Positions 48,132-58,810 of a stretch of 64,000 bases of DNA are shown one piece after another. Made by a program: the position numbers and the translations under genes. The notes below the pieces were generated by a model. The model searched no databases, was not told the origin of the DNA, and saw only the letters and a list, made by a program, of their open reading frames with translations. This stretch comes from Bacteroidota bacterium (GTDB taxonomy: Bacteria > Bacteroidota > Bacteroidia > AKYH767-A > OLB10): NCBI GenBank assembly GCA_016713525.1, contig JADJOZ010000007.1, forward strand, positions 186,001 through 250,000, in the 5' to 3' direction. Positions within the stretch are counted from its first letter, which is position 1. The number at the start of each line of letters is the position of its first letter.

Positions 48132-51100
48132 GTGCTTTTCAGCGTGTTCCTGCTGGCAATAGGTTTGGTATACAGTATTCGCATCCCTGCTGTTCAGACA
48201 TGGATTGTACAACGTGTTACTGCTTATTTATCAGATGAATTAAAGGCTAAGGTTACCATTGATGCCATTCATATTGAATTTATTAAAACACTTTCCATAA
48301 AGGGAATCTATATTGAGGACCAGCATAAAGACACTTTGTTATATGCCGCTGAGATCAATACTTCAATAGAAATGTTTGCTCCGGGTCAACAGAAGATATA
48401 TCTGTCGGGAATAATTTTAAATGAAGGAGTTGTAAAGATTCAAAAATACCCGAATGAAAAGGGGCTGAATTTCAAATTTATAGTTGACTATTTTGACTCT
48501 GGTAAAAAAGATTCAACTGCCTCTAAACCTTTTGATTTTAATCCCGGAGAAATTGAATTAACAAATATGCAATTTGTTTACCGGGATAACCGGTACAATG
48601 ATTATTTCAAAGGAGTCGACTTTGAAGATATTCGTCTCTTAAACCTGAATGCAACCATCCAGGATTTCAAACTTGATGAAGATACTGTATTTGCTTCCAT
48701 TGAAAACATCAGCTTTACAGAAAAGAGTGGTTTTGAAATTGAATACTTCGAATCATCTGCAAAATTCACACCTGTAAGAATGGAATTTGAAAACTTGCTC
48801 ATTAAAACAAGTGAATCACAAATTCAAGGAGCCATTACTTTCATTTATGAAGATTTTGAAGACTTTGATGATTTTATTCATAAAGTCAGAATAAATTCTC
48901 AGTTCGAAGAAAGCATCTTATCATCGAACGACCTGACATATTTTGCATCCGAACAGGAAGGACTTGATAAAACCATTGAATTCAGTGGTAAAGTAAGAGG
49001 AACAATTGATCAGTTAAGAGGTAAAAATCTGAACATCGCATTTGCTGACCATTCTTCATTCAAAGGCGATATAAGTATTGCCGGACTTCCCGACTTTAAT
49101 GAATCGTTTTTTGATTTGGTGGTTGAAAATCTGGAAACAGACTACGATGAAATCGAATCTATCCCGGCATTCCCATTTACTGAAGGAGAAAATATTGATT
49201 TGCCGGATAATTTGAGAACACTTGGATCAGTGAAAATATCAGGAAAATTCACAGGTTTCTTAAATGACTTTGTTGCATATGGAAATGCACAAACAGATTT
49301 AGGTTATGTTTCGTCTGACTTAAATTTAAAAATTGAAGAAGACTTTGATAAAAGTTCATACTCCGGACATTTATCTGCTATTGGTTTTGATATTGGTACA
49401 CTAAGTAACAATAGCAAAATATTAGGCAAAACAACTTTTAAAACTCAGGTATCAGGATATGGATTTTCACTTGCGAAAGCAAATGCAAAAATGGATGGAA
49501 ATATTACATCCTTATTCCTGAATGGCTATGATTACAAAAACATTACAGTTAATGGTACAATCTCCCGAAAGTTATTCAATGGTATATTAAATGTTAATGA
49601 AAATAATCTGGGACTTGACTTCAAAGGGAATATTGATTTGAGTCACAAATTACCGGTATTTGATTTCAAAGCGGAAATAACCAATGCCCATCTTGCTAAA
49701 TTGAATCTTATTGACAGGGATTCTTCTGCCACTTTAAATACTACCGCAGAAATAAAAATTCAAGGTACTGACATAGACAACATGACCGGGTATGTGAATT
49801 TAAGGAATACCCGATATTCTGAAATGAATGATTCAATAACCATAAATTCAATAGTATATAATTCTGAAACAACAAACAATATTCAAAATGCTTCATTAAA
49901 ATCCGATATAATAAATTTTGATCTGACAGGAACATACAAACGAACATCAATGTTTGGGGAAATTAAAGAACTAATTGCAGCCTATGTTCCGGCTTTGCAA
50001 CCTGGAAAAACAAACAAATCGGATATACTTAAAATGAATTATCATTTAAGTTTCGGACAAACGGATCCACTATTTGAAATATTCATGCCTGAATTAATGA
50101 TAAGCCAGGGAACCCGAATCACAGGCAATATTGATAACGTACTTAAAAACATTACTCTTGATATCACATCTGACAGTATCCGATATGATGATTTCCTGTT
50201 TGAAGGTACTAAAATTGGCATATCTACTTCGGGCCAACGGCTATTTGTGAACAACAATATGCAATTGATCACTGTAAATGATACTTTGAAATTAGCAAAC
50301 TTCCGAATCAACGGCAACACCGATAAAAATAGTTCTTCATTTTCAATTTTAGGTTCTGCAAGAGATAGCAATCTGACTAAATTTGAAATAAATGGCCAGA
50401 CAAATTATTTAGCCACAGGTCAGGTTCAATTCAAATTCATGCCTTCCGACATTGAAGTCAATGATAAGGTATGGATTATTGATGATAAAAATTCCGCCTT
50501 GATTGATTCAGGTAGTGTGACAATACAGAACTTCTCCATTTCTTCAGGAGATCATAAAATTGATATAGGCGGGATAATATCAGAAAATCTGAATGATAAA
50601 TTAACCATAACATTAACCAACTTCGACACACGTGATATTAATCCACTTCTGGCACTATATGACGTTGATATGGGTGGTTATGCAACTGGAACCGGAACTT
50701 TTTCAGGCATTTTGAATACTCCGGGAATAAATTCTGACATGTTTATCAAGGACCTGCAACTTTATGGTGATACTTTAGGAGATGCAAAAATAGATTTCGG
50801 TTTTGTACTTAAGGAGAAAAAAATCATAGTAGACGCTTTGGTTGACCGCGGAGGCATAAAAAATATTGAAGTCAAGGGGAAATATTACATCAATGAAAAG
50901 AATGATTCTCTGGATTTCAGAATCATCATGCAAAAAACCAACTTAACAGCGTTCAGTGGCTATGCAAAAGATTTGATTTCAGAGCTAAGAGGAAAAGCAT
51001 CCGGGGAACTGCGAATTACGGGTTTAGCTAACAAGCCTGTTATGAAAGGAAAAATACGATTGCAACAAACCAGCTTTCGATTCGATTACCTGAACACTCA

Positions 51101-52526
51101 TTACAATTTTTCTGAAGAAGTTGAATTTGAAGAAAATTATTTCCGTTTTAAGAATTTTACAGTGAATGATGAAAACGGAAATCAAGCCAAAATCGATGGA
51201 TATGTTTATCATGATCATTTATCAGATTTTGTACTTTCATTTGATGTTACCGCAAAAAATTTCCAGATGCTGAATACCAGCATGGCGCAGAATGATTTGT
51301 ATTATGGAAAAGCCTATGGTTCGGGAATTGTAAAAGTAAGAGGACCTCTCGACTTAATCGACATTGATCTGGCATTAAAAACAGAAAAAAACACACAAAT
51401 ATTTATCCCATTAAGTAATCCTGAAGAAGTATCAAGCAGTAGTTTTATAAATTTCATTACTCATGACGGAGAAAATCAGCTGGCAGAAACCGGTGAAGTA
51501 GATTTTTCAGGAATAAACATGAACTTTGAACTGGATGTAACCAACGATGCGGAAATACAACTCATATTCGACTCAAAGATCGGAGATATCATTAAAGGCA
51601 GAGGAACCGGAAATATTAATATGTCGATTAATGCCCAGGGGGAATTTAAAATGTATGGCGATTATCAGGTTAGTAATGGTGATTACCTTTTCACGCTTCA
51701 AAATCTGATCAATAAAAAATTTACTATTAACCCAGGAGGAACTATTCGCTGGAGCGGAGATCCTTATGATGCTATTATTGATCTTGAAGGTGTGTATAAA
51801 TTGCGTGCAAGTTTGTACGATTTGTTTCAGGATACCACATTCAAGAAACGAGTACCGGTTGAAGTGCTTTTAAGTCTGAAAGATGAATTATTCAACCCAA
51901 CAATTCAATTTCAGATCAAGGTTCCTGACATTGACCCGACTGCAGAAACTCTCATTAACAGATATATTTCAACAGATCAGGAGAAAAGCAGGCAAACAAT
52001 GAGTCTGCTGGTTCTGAACCGTTTTTCAAGAGCTGCTGAAGTGGAATACGCGGGAACATCTTCTTCCGGTGTATCAGCAAATGCTACTGAATTTTTGTCA
52101 CAACAATTAAGTGTATGGGCTTCACAAATTTCTGAATCAATCAATGTGGGCGTTAATTACAGAGCAGCCGATGCCTTTAGTCAGGAGGAACTGGAAATTG
52201 CCGTGTCTACTCAGCTCTTCAACGATCGTGTTACTCTCGATGGAAACGTAGGTGTGTCAGATAATAATAATACCAGTCAGAATACATCTAATCTGGTAGG
52301 TGACTTCAACGTGGAAGTTAAAGTAAGTGAAGATGGGAAATTCCGATTCCGGGCATTTAATAAGACAATCAATAACAGTGTGCTCAATAATTACAACTCA
52401 CCATACACACAGGGAGTAGGTGTTTTTTACAGAGAAGAATTTGATACCATCGGGGAATTGATCCGTAAGTTCAGAGATAAATTCCGTCAGAAAGATGAAC
52501 CCGTTGATGCCATGATTTCTCAATAG
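48132..52526 (+). CDS. TamB/DUF490-like translocation and assembly module protein
   Basis: At least 1464 residues from a GTG at 48132. An N-terminal membrane helix (FSVFLLAIGLVYSI) is followed by PAVQTWIVQRVTAYLS, the typical AsmA/TamB N-terminus. A very long beta-taco region of AsmA/TamB type follows, and a C-terminal DUF490/TamB domain (IKGRGTGNINMSIN, YQVSNGDYLFTLQNLINKKFTINPGGTIRWSGDPYDA). Such proteins span the periplasm and are implicated in lipid transport or outer-membrane protein assembly. Start uncertain: the frame is open upstream to a stop at 48045-48047, and the conserved-looking basic stretch IPIKKFLKITAIV precedes the GTG, but there is no ATG there. An ATT start near 48096 or 48102, or a base error, could supply it. 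Divergent from tsaD. Confidence 0.88.
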   Translation: MLFSVFLLAIGLVYSIRIPAVQTWIVQRVTAYLSDELKAKVTIDAIHIEFIKTLSIKGIYIEDQHKDTLLYAAEINTSIEMFAPGQQKIYLSGIILNEGVVKIQKYPNEKGLNFKFIVDYFDSGKKDSTASKPFDFNPGEIELTNMQFVYRDNRYNDYFKGVDFEDIRLLNLNATIQDFKLDEDTVFASIENISFTEKSGFEIEYFESSAKFTPVRMEFENLLIKTSESQIQGAITFIYEDFEDFDDFIHKVRINSQFEESILSSNDLTYFASEQEGLDKTIEFSGKVRGTIDQLRGKNLNIAFADHSSFKGDISIAGLPDFNESFFDLVVENLETDYDEIESIPAFPFTEGENIDLPDNLRTLGSVKISGKFTGFLNDFVAYGNAQTDLGYVSSDLNLKIEEDFDKSSYSGHLSAIGFDIGTLSNNSKILGKTTFKTQVSGYGFSLAKANAKMDGNITSLFLNGYDYKNITVNGTISRKLFNGILNVNENNLGLDFKGNIDLSHKLPVFDFKAEITNAHLAKLNLIDRDSSATLNTTAEIKIQGTDIDNMTGYVNLRNTRYSEMNDSITINSIVYNSETTNNIQNASLKSDIINFDLTGTYKRTSMFGEIKELIAAYVPALQPGKTNKSDILKMNYHLSFGQTDPLFEIFMPELMISQGTRITGNIDNVLKNITLDITSDSIRYDDFLFEGTKIGISTSGQRLFVNNNMQLITVNDTLKLANFRINGNTDKNSSSFSILGSARDSNLTKFEINGQTNYLATGQVQFKFMPSDIEVNDKVWIIDDKNSALIDSGSVTIQNFSISSGDHKIDIGGIISENLNDKLTITLTNFDTRDINPLLALYDVDMGGYATGTGTFSGILNTPGINSDMFIKDLQLYGDTLGDAKIDFGFVLKEKKIIVDALVDRGGIKNIEVKGKYYINEKNDSLDFRIIMQKTNLTAFSGYAKDLISELRGKASGELRITGLANKPVMKGKIRLQQTSFRFDYLNTHYNFSEEVEFEENYFRFKNFTVNDENGNQAKIDGYVYHDHLSDFVLSFDVTAKNFQMLNTSMAQNDLYYGKAYGSGIVKVRGPLDLIDIDLALKTEKNTQIFIPLSNPEEVSSSSFINFITHDGENQLAETGEVDFSGINMNFELDVTNDAEIQLIFDSKIGDIIKGRGTGNINMSINAQGEFKMYGDYQVSNGDYLFTLQNLINKKFTINPGGTIRWSGDPYDAIIDLEGVYKLRASLYDLFQDTTFKKRVPVEVLLSLKDELFNPTIQFQIKVPDIDPTAETLINRYISTDQEKSRQTMSLLVLNRFSRAAEVEYAGTSSSGVSANATEFLSQQLSVWASQISESINVGVNYRAADAFSQEELEIAVSTQLFNDRVTLDGNVGVSDNNNTSQNTSNLVGDFNVEVKVSEDGKFRFRAFNKTINNSVLNNYNSPYTQGVGVFYREEFDTIGELIRKFRDKFRQKDEPVDAMISQ

Positions 52527-52594
52527 TTGAATTGAGCAAGGAATTTATTTTTTCAATTTTTTTTTCAGTGTTATTAAAAAACCAAGGAAAAACT

Positions 52595-52602
52595 TACTTT
52601 TG
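52595..52602 (+). promoter_or_regulatory. Candidate -7 element for the TonB-dependent receptor gene
   Basis: TACTTTTG matches TAnnTTTG, 20 bases before the ATG at 52623; no clear -33 element. Confidence 0.45.
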
Positions 52603-52622
52603 GAAGAAGCAATCATCCCTAT

Positions 52623-55439
52623 ATGAAGCATATCAATCAGAGGAATTCTATAAATCGTTTTTTTAACTTGCTGTTTATCATATGTTTATGCCCTTTTTCA
52701 ACGTTTGCACAACAAACCTTGAATGGTGTAATCAAAGACAATAAAACCAACGAAACACTTATAGGAGCCAATGTTGTAATTAAAGGAACAACTACCGGCG
52801 CACAAACTGATCTTGATGGTAAATTTAAAATAACCACAGATCAGGCTCTCCCTTTAACTCTGGTTATTTCGTATATCGGATATATTCAGCAAGAATTTGT
52901 CGTAAAAACCAACACCCTGATAACTATTAAACTACAGGCAAACGAGGTTTTACTTAAAGATGTGGAAGTTGTTGGTAGCAGAATTTCTGAGAAACAAAAA
53001 GAAGCGCCAATGACAGTTGAGTCGATGGATGTAATTGCGATAAAAGAAACACCTGCTGCAAATTTTTATGAGGGTTTAGGGCAATTGAAGGGGGTTGATC
53101 TTACATCAGCCAGCATAGGATTTAAGGTAATTAATACCAGAGGATTCAATAGCACATCTCCGGTAAGATCACTTCAGATTATTGATGGGGTGGATAATGC
53201 TTCTCCGGGACTTAATTTTTCACTAGGTAATTTTTTAGGTGCATCTGATCTGGATGTCAGCAAGGTGGATTTGGCAGTTGGTGCAAATTCTGCATTTTAC
53301 GGACCAAATGCTTTCAATGGAGTTATCAGTATGACAACAAGAAGTCCATTTATAAATCCCGGACTTGAATTTTCTTTTAAAGTTGGTAACAGAGGCTTAA
53401 TAGAAAATGCAGTTCGGTTTGCAGATGTTATTAAAAATAAAAAGGGAGAAGAGAAGTTCGGTTATAAATTTAATGTTTTCTATTTGAAAGTTAATGATTG
53501 GGAAGCAGAAAATTTAAGTGCCACTCCACAATCGAGAAGTAGTGCAGATAATCCGGGAGGATATGATGCTGTTAATGTTTATGGTGATGAGTATCAGAAT
53601 GGATTTGATTTGAATCAAAACAGTAAAGACTATCCAGGACTGGGAGTAATTTCACGAAGAGGTTATTTTGAAAAAGATCTGGTAGATTACAACACTTCAA
53701 ATCTGAAAATAGGGACAGCGCTTCATTACAAATTACGTCCTGCCACCGAATTAATTGTTGCTTCTAATTTTGGAACAGGAACTACCATTTACCAGGGTGA
53801 TAACAGATATTCTTTGAAAGATATTATGTTTTATCAGAATAGGATTGAAATCAGAAAACAAGATAAGTGGTTTTTGAGAGCATATGCAACACATGAGGAT
53901 GCAGGCAAATCGTATGATGCTTTTTTCACTGCATTGTTGATGCAAAATTCAGCGAAGAGCAATGGTGATTGGTATCAGGATTACATTGATTACTGGTTTA
54001 TAAATGTTAAGAATAATCTTCAAACATTACCCGGGTTTCCGCAACCCAATCAATTTGTAACATATGAAGAGTATTTAAGTGCAATAAATCCTTTTTTGAG
54101 TCAGAATTACCCTGATACGCTAAATTATTTTCACAATCTTGCTCAAACATTCGTAAATGGAATAGGAAATCCATTAAATGCTAATAGTGCATTTTATGAA
54201 CCTGGCAGCTATCAATTTGATACGGCATTTACCAATATAACCAGTAAAAAATCTTTTTCTGAGGGTGGTTCACGATTGTACGACAAATCGGCACTATACC
54301 ATGTGCACGGTGAATATAAATTCACGCCCAAATTTATGGACATTGTTATCGGCGCTAATTACCGCTGGTATTTACCTGAATCAGATGGTACCATTTTTAG
54401 TGACACGATGGGGGTTAAAATCAGAAATGAAGAAGGCGGTGCTTATGCAGGAATTGAAAAAAAATTCCTGAAAGAAAAACTTAAATTGAGTGCCACTGCC
54501 CGCGTCGATAAAAACAAAAATTTTGATTATCTTTTCTCTCCAGCTGTGTCGGCGGTGTATCTGCCAGGGAAAGATCAGGTTATAAGGGCTTCGTTTTCTT
54601 CTGCAATAAGAAATCCCACTCTTGCTGATCAGTATTTATATTATCCGGTTGGAAGAGCAATTCTTATTGGAAATAAAGATGGTTTTGAAGGACTTGTTAC
54701 AGTGCCATCATTGATCAACTTTTATGATTTCAATAAAAAGTTTGATACCCTGGAATTTTTTAATGTTAAAGCTGTACGACCTGAAGAAGTAAAATCGCTT
54801 GAAATTGGATATAGAACTACCATATCAAACCGTCTATATCTGGATGCCAGTGCTTATTATTCATCTTATAAAAATTTTATTGGTTATAAAATTGGAGCAG
54901 ATGTAGATACATTTCAGATTCCAATTATTTTCCCACCATTCAGTTACACCGACCTTCGCTTTAATAATGTGTTAAGGGTAGCAACAAATGCAGAAGACAT
55001 TGTTACAACACGAGGTGTTACTGTAGGATTAAATTATTATCTGGGTAAGTATTATGCAATTACCACAAATTACAGTTATAACCTTCTGGATTTAGGAGGT
55101 TCTGATGATCCGCTAATTCCTGCATTCAATACTCCGGAACATAAATTTAACATAGGTTTTAATGGTCGCGACATTAATAATTTCAGTTTTAATATTAACT
55201 ATAAATGGGTGGATGGGTTTAACTATGAAGGCTCGCCTCAATTCACGGGATATATTGAATCTTATGGGGTAGTAGATGCTCAAATAAATTATAAATTCGA
55301 TAAAGACAGACTTATCTTTAAGCTTGGATCATCGAATCTCCTTGATAATCAGCATTATGAGGTTTATGGGGGCCCACTTGTTGGGAGACTTTATTACTTT
55401 AGCATCATAATTTCAGCACCTTCCAAAAATTTGAAGTAA
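52623..55439 (+). CDS. TonB-dependent outer-membrane receptor with carboxypeptidase-like N-domain
   Basis: A 938-residue outer-membrane protein. The signal peptide (about 1-29, ending STFAQ) precedes a CarboxypepD_reg-like domain (about 32-112; NGVIKDNKTNETLIGANVVIKG, DLDGKFKI). The plug domain (about 120-235) has NTRGFNSTSPVRSLQIIDGVDN and VGANSAFYGPNAFNGVISM. The rest is a beta-barrel ending EVYGGPLVGRLYYFSIIIS. The last residues (APSKNLK) lack the usual terminal aromatic. Unlike SusC proteins it has no SusD partner next to it; instead a T9SS alpha/beta-hydrolase-like gene follows after 45 bases with no terminator between, so they may be co-transcribed. Ligand unknown. Confidence 0.9.
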   Translation: MKHINQRNSINRFFNLLFIICLCPFSTFAQQTLNGVIKDNKTNETLIGANVVIKGTTTGAQTDLDGKFKITTDQALPLTLVISYIGYIQQEFVVKTNTLITIKLQANEVLLKDVEVVGSRISEKQKEAPMTVESMDVIAIKETPAANFYEGLGQLKGVDLTSASIGFKVINTRGFNSTSPVRSLQIIDGVDNASPGLNFSLGNFLGASDLDVSKVDLAVGANSAFYGPNAFNGVISMTTRSPFINPGLEFSFKVGNRGLIENAVRFADVIKNKKGEEKFGYKFNVFYLKVNDWEAENLSATPQSRSSADNPGGYDAVNVYGDEYQNGFDLNQNSKDYPGLGVISRRGYFEKDLVDYNTSNLKIGTALHYKLRPATELIVASNFGTGTTIYQGDNRYSLKDIMFYQNRIEIRKQDKWFLRAYATHEDAGKSYDAFFTALLMQNSAKSNGDWYQDYIDYWFINVKNNLQTLPGFPQPNQFVTYEEYLSAINPFLSQNYPDTLNYFHNLAQTFVNGIGNPLNANSAFYEPGSYQFDTAFTNITSKKSFSEGGSRLYDKSALYHVHGEYKFTPKFMDIVIGANYRWYLPESDGTIFSDTMGVKIRNEEGGAYAGIEKKFLKEKLKLSATARVDKNKNFDYLFSPAVSAVYLPGKDQVIRASFSSAIRNPTLADQYLYYPVGRAILIGNKDGFEGLVTVPSLINFYDFNKKFDTLEFFNVKAVRPEEVKSLEIGYRTTISNRLYLDASAYYSSYKNFIGYKIGADVDTFQIPIIFPPFSYTDLRFNNVLRVATNAEDIVTTRGVTVGLNYYLGKYYAITTNYSYNLLDLGGSDDPLIPAFNTPEHKFNIGFNGRDINNFSFNINYKWVDGFNYEGSPQFTGYIESYGVVDAQINYKFDKDRLIFKLGSSNLLDNQHYEVYGGPLVGRLYYFSIIISAPSKNLK

Positions 55440-55484
55440 ATTAGAGTACTAAACTTTAAAAACTTAAATCTTAATATAACTAAC

Positions 55485-57019
55485 ATGAAAAAAACTTTAC
55501 TAAACGTATCAGCCGGGATAGCGATGATGATACTGCCTGGTACCTTGATGGCACAACGCTACCTTTCTGAAGTGTTTCCAAATGTAATTGTTACATCCAA
55601 TGTACAATACGCGGAAAACATTTCAATCTTCCCTCCTCCTACACCGTCATCTATTCCATTGTTAATGGATGTTTACGAACCTGATGGAGATGCATTACTT
55701 GATCGCCCATTGATTATCTTCATGCACACCGGCAGTTACCTGCCACCATTTATCAACGGCACTCCAACAGGAAGTCGCCAGGATAGTGCAACAGTTGAAA
55801 TTTGTAAACAGTTTGCACGCCGCGGATATGTAGTTGCCAATATGGATTATCGTGTTGGTTGGAATCCTGCAGGTTCAAACGTAGATATCCGTCGTGGAAC
55901 TTTACTCAATGCTGTTTACCGTTCTATTCAGGATGCTAAAGCTTGTGCGTTCTTTAAAAAAAGGACGCTGCTACAACTGACACATATAAAATTGATCCGA
56001 ACACTGTAATTCTTGGTGGTCAGGGAACAGGTGGATACATTGCAGTTAATTATGCAAGTTTAGATGATCCTGCAGAAATTACGCTTCCTAAATTTCTAAG
56101 CGGCACAACAGATGCAACCTACGGATTTGTTGCAGGTCAATCCTACGTAAATCAGGCTTTGCTTGGTGATTTTGATGGCTTCGGCGGAATACCACAATTA
56201 AACAATCCAAATAATAGCGTTGGATATGATAACACTATTCACTTCGCATTTAATATGGGTGGTGCATTAGGTGATTCAACATGGCTTGAGCCTGGTGATG
56301 TTCCAACAGTTGCGATGCACGTTATCGGTGATCCATTTGCTCCTTTTGATGTAGGTATCGTATTTGTACCAGGAAATCCTCCTCAATCAGTTGTCGATGT
56401 AATTGGTTCAAAATCGATCATTCGTCTTGCAAATTCATATGGAAATAACGACTGTTTTATCAGCGCTGGTTTTACAGATGCTTATACTCAGGCAGCAAAC
56501 CTGAACAACAGTGGTTATGATGGTCTTTATGGTTTCGCTACAACTCCACAGGTTCAATCAGGACCATGGGAATGGTTCGATTCATTAAGTGTTGTAATTG
56601 GTGCGGCAACTGTGATGGCGAATGGAACTCAAATTTATACTAATGCGTTATTGACAAATCCTGATATGTCGAAAGCCAAAGGTTTGGCTTATATTGATAC
56701 TGTTATGAACTATCTGAATCCAAGAATTGTTTTTTGTCTGGGATTAACAACAGGAATTAATTCAATTGAAACAGCAGAAGGTTTAATTTCTGTATCTCCA
56801 AATCCTGTTTCAGATGTTATTAATGTTGATTTATCAACTATCAATAATAAAATCAATGCAATAGGTTTGTATGATATTTCAGGAAGAAAAGTTATTGATG
56901 TTAATGTAACTGAATCCAGAAAATATACAATTAATCGTGGTTCTATTAATTCAGGAAGCTACTTCGTAAGAATAGAACTTGAAAATGGAATTGTAAATAA
57001 GAAAATCGTATTGATGTAA
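55485..57019 (+). CDS. T9SS-exported alpha/beta-hydrolase-like protein lacking the nucleophile (one frame break)
   Basis: About 511 residues after correction. The signal peptide ends LMAQ (about 23). An alpha/beta-hydrolase fold follows: LLMDVYEPDGD, DRPLIIFMHTGSY (oxyanion region) and RGYVVANMDYRVGW. At the expected GxSxG elbow the sequence is GGQGTGGY, with Gly (GGA) where the catalytic Ser should be, so hydrolysis is doubtful. The C-terminal 80 residues are a T9SS type-A sorting domain (SVSPNPVSDVINV, LYDISGRKV, SGSYFVRIE). The frame breaks at the A7 run 55956-55962; one more A restores FKKKDAATTDTYKIDPN and joins both halves. Directly downstream of the TonB-dependent receptor; the pair may work on the same substrate, which is inference. 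Confidence 0.8.
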
Positions 57020-57038
57020 TAGCATCATTCATAAATAC

Positions 57039-57072
57039 AAAAAAGGCTGTCTCTCGCGAGATGGCCTTTTTT
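57039..57072. terminator. Bidirectional terminator between convergent genes
   Basis: An imperfect hairpin (AAAAAAGGC...TCTC / GAGA...GGCCTTTTTT) between the genes ending at 57019 (+) and 57076 (-). Confidence 0.82.
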
Positions 57073-57075
57073 ATT

Positions 57076-58287
57076 TTAAGTTCCGGTATTGTTTCCTGCA
57101 ATAAAGCCGGTTGACCATGCAGCCTGAAAATTGAATCCACCCGTTACACCATCTATATCCAGAATCTCTCCTGCAAAATACAGTCCAGGCATTAATTTAC
57201 TTTCCATGGTTGACATATTTATTTCTTTAAGAGAAACTCCTCCACATGTAACAAATTCCTCCTTGAAAGTTGTCTTGCCCTTTACTTCGATCAAAGAATT
57301 AGAAATAACGGATGCCAATTTATTTATTTGTGCATTTGGTATTTCTCCCCATTTAAGTTCTGAATGAACACCGGAAATTTCAACTAGCCTTTCCCATAGT
57401 CGTCCCGGCAGAGCAGCTATTCCTGAATTTAATATCTTCCTATCTTTAATGTGTGTTTTATTACTTAGCAACAATTGTCTTAACTCTTCTTCATTCATCG
57501 AAGGAAAGAAATTGATACTAATACGGAAGTCATAATGCCTTTCAGCTAAAAACCGGGCAGCAAACGCACTCAATTTCAATACGGCGGGCCCACTTAATCC
57601 CCAATGTGTAACCAACATGGGGCCTTCTGAAACTTCCTTAAATCCATCAATTCTTAACCTCACAAATGGCACCGAAACACCCATTAAGCCCTCAAATGGA
57701 TTTTTGGGGATATTAAAAGTAAATAAGCTGGGAACCGGAGCTATAATTGTATGTCCGGAAAAGGATAACCATTGATAAGATTTCAATTGAGGATAACCGC
57801 CTGTAGCAATTATAATTTTATCAAATAAAAAATTCTTTCCTGTTTCTGTCAGAACTTCAAACTTATTATTCTCATATTTAATTTCCTTTACTGCCGTATT
57901 AAATGCAATTTCAATATTATTTTTCTCCACTTCATTTAACAAACAATCAATTATAGTTTGAGAAGAATCAGATTGTGGGAACATTCGTCCATCAGGTTCT
58001 GTTTTCAATTTTACACCGCGCGACTCAAACCAATTAACGGTGTCGGAAGTTGAAAATCTGGAAAACACATTTCTAAGTTCCTTTCTCCCTCTTGGATAAT
58101 TTGTTATCAAGAGATTAATCTCCGAAATACTATTTGTCACATTGCACCTTCCTCCACCGGAAACTTTCACTTTCGATAGCACCTTTCCGGATTTTTCGAA
58201 AATAACAACTTTATTATTTTTATGAGCCGCATGGATTGCTGCAAAAAAGCCCGCTGCCCCTCCTCCAATTACCAATATTGCAGCCAT
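57076..58287 (-). CDS. BaiN/YhiN-family FAD-dependent oxidoreductase
   Basis: A 403-residue flavoprotein from the ATG at 58287 (MAAILVIGGGAAG); the preceding TTG codon is not used as start. The dinucleotide-binding motif is GGGAAGFFAAI, followed by the family signature SGKVLSKVKVSGGGRCNVTNS. FDKIIIATGGYPQ and the C-terminal TCGGVSLKEIN, LYFAGEILDIDGVTGGFNFQAAWSTG identify the HI0933/BaiN family. Some members reduce steroid intermediates, but most are uncharacterised. It starts 8 bases after the cupin gene, in the xerD-cupin-flavoprotein operon. Confidence 0.92.
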   Translation of the reverse strand: MAAILVIGGGAAGFFAAIHAAHKNNKVVIFEKSGKVLSKVKVSGGGRCNVTNSISEINLLITNYPRGRKELRNVFSRFSTSDTVNWFESRGVKLKTEPDGRMFPQSDSSQTIIDCLLNEVEKNNIEIAFNTAVKEIKYENNKFEVLTETGKNFLFDKIIIATGGYPQLKSYQWLSFSGHTIIAPVPSLFTFNIPKNPFEGLMGVSVPFVRLRIDGFKEVSEGPMLVTHWGLSGPAVLKLSAFAARFLAERHYDFRISINFFPSMNEEELRQLLLSNKTHIKDRKILNSGIAALPGRLWERLVEISGVHSELKWGEIPNAQINKLASVISNSLIEVKGKTTFKEEFVTCGGVSLKEINMSTMESKLMPGLYFAGEILDIDGVTGGFNFQAAWSTGFIAGNNTGT

Positions 58288-58295
58288 CAATTTAT

Positions 58296-58790
58296 TTATC
58301 TTGTTAATTCCGTGATAATATGGTTATGTTTTGGGAAACTTTTTAATAATTCATTTCTATCAGCCATTTCAAAATCCCTGAAATCAAATCCGGGGGAAAC
58401 AGTACAACCAACCAATGAAAACGAGCCTCCTTTCAAAACCCTGCTTGCAAACCAGTTTCCGGCTGTAACAGTATATTGCAATACCTGTCCGTTTAAAATA
58501 TCCGGCCCAACAACTGATGATTGTAAATTGCCGGCATTATCCAATTCAATTACTTCAAGAGCATTACCTGCATAAAAATGCCAGGTTTCATCCGACTTAA
58601 TTTTATGGAATGCTGAAAAGTTATTTTCTTCAAGAAGAAAATAAATTGCTGTTGACCATGTCCGAGAAGCAGGAAAATCACCCGTCCCTTCAAACAAGGA
58701 AGCACTTCTGTAAGTTTCTTTATAATAACCACCTTCCGGATGAGGAAGCAAATCAAGATTTTTAATATAGCCGATTGCTGAAAGTTGCAT
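58296..58790 (-). CDS. Cupin-fold protein (DUF985)
   Basis: A 164-residue protein of the DUF985 cupin family. Motifs are LLPHPEGGYYKETYRS at the N-terminus, STAIYFLLEENNFSAFHKIKSDETWHFYAG (core beta-barrel with the first metal-ligand-like His residues) and VGCTVSPGFDFRDFEM near the C-terminus. Length is normal. Enzymatic role in most members is unknown; some relatives are epimerase- or isomerase-like. It sits 20 bases after xerD and 8 before the flavoprotein gene. Confidence 0.9.
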   Translation of the reverse strand: MQLSAIGYIKNLDLLPHPEGGYYKETYRSASLFEGTGDFPASRTWSTAIYFLLEENNFSAFHKIKSDETWHFYAGNALEVIELDNAGNLQSSVVGPDILNGQVLQYTVTAGNWFASRVLKGGSFSLVGCTVSPGFDFRDFEMADRNELLKSFPKHNHIITELTR

Positions 58791-58810
58791 GAATAGACTC
58801 CATTTTAAAG

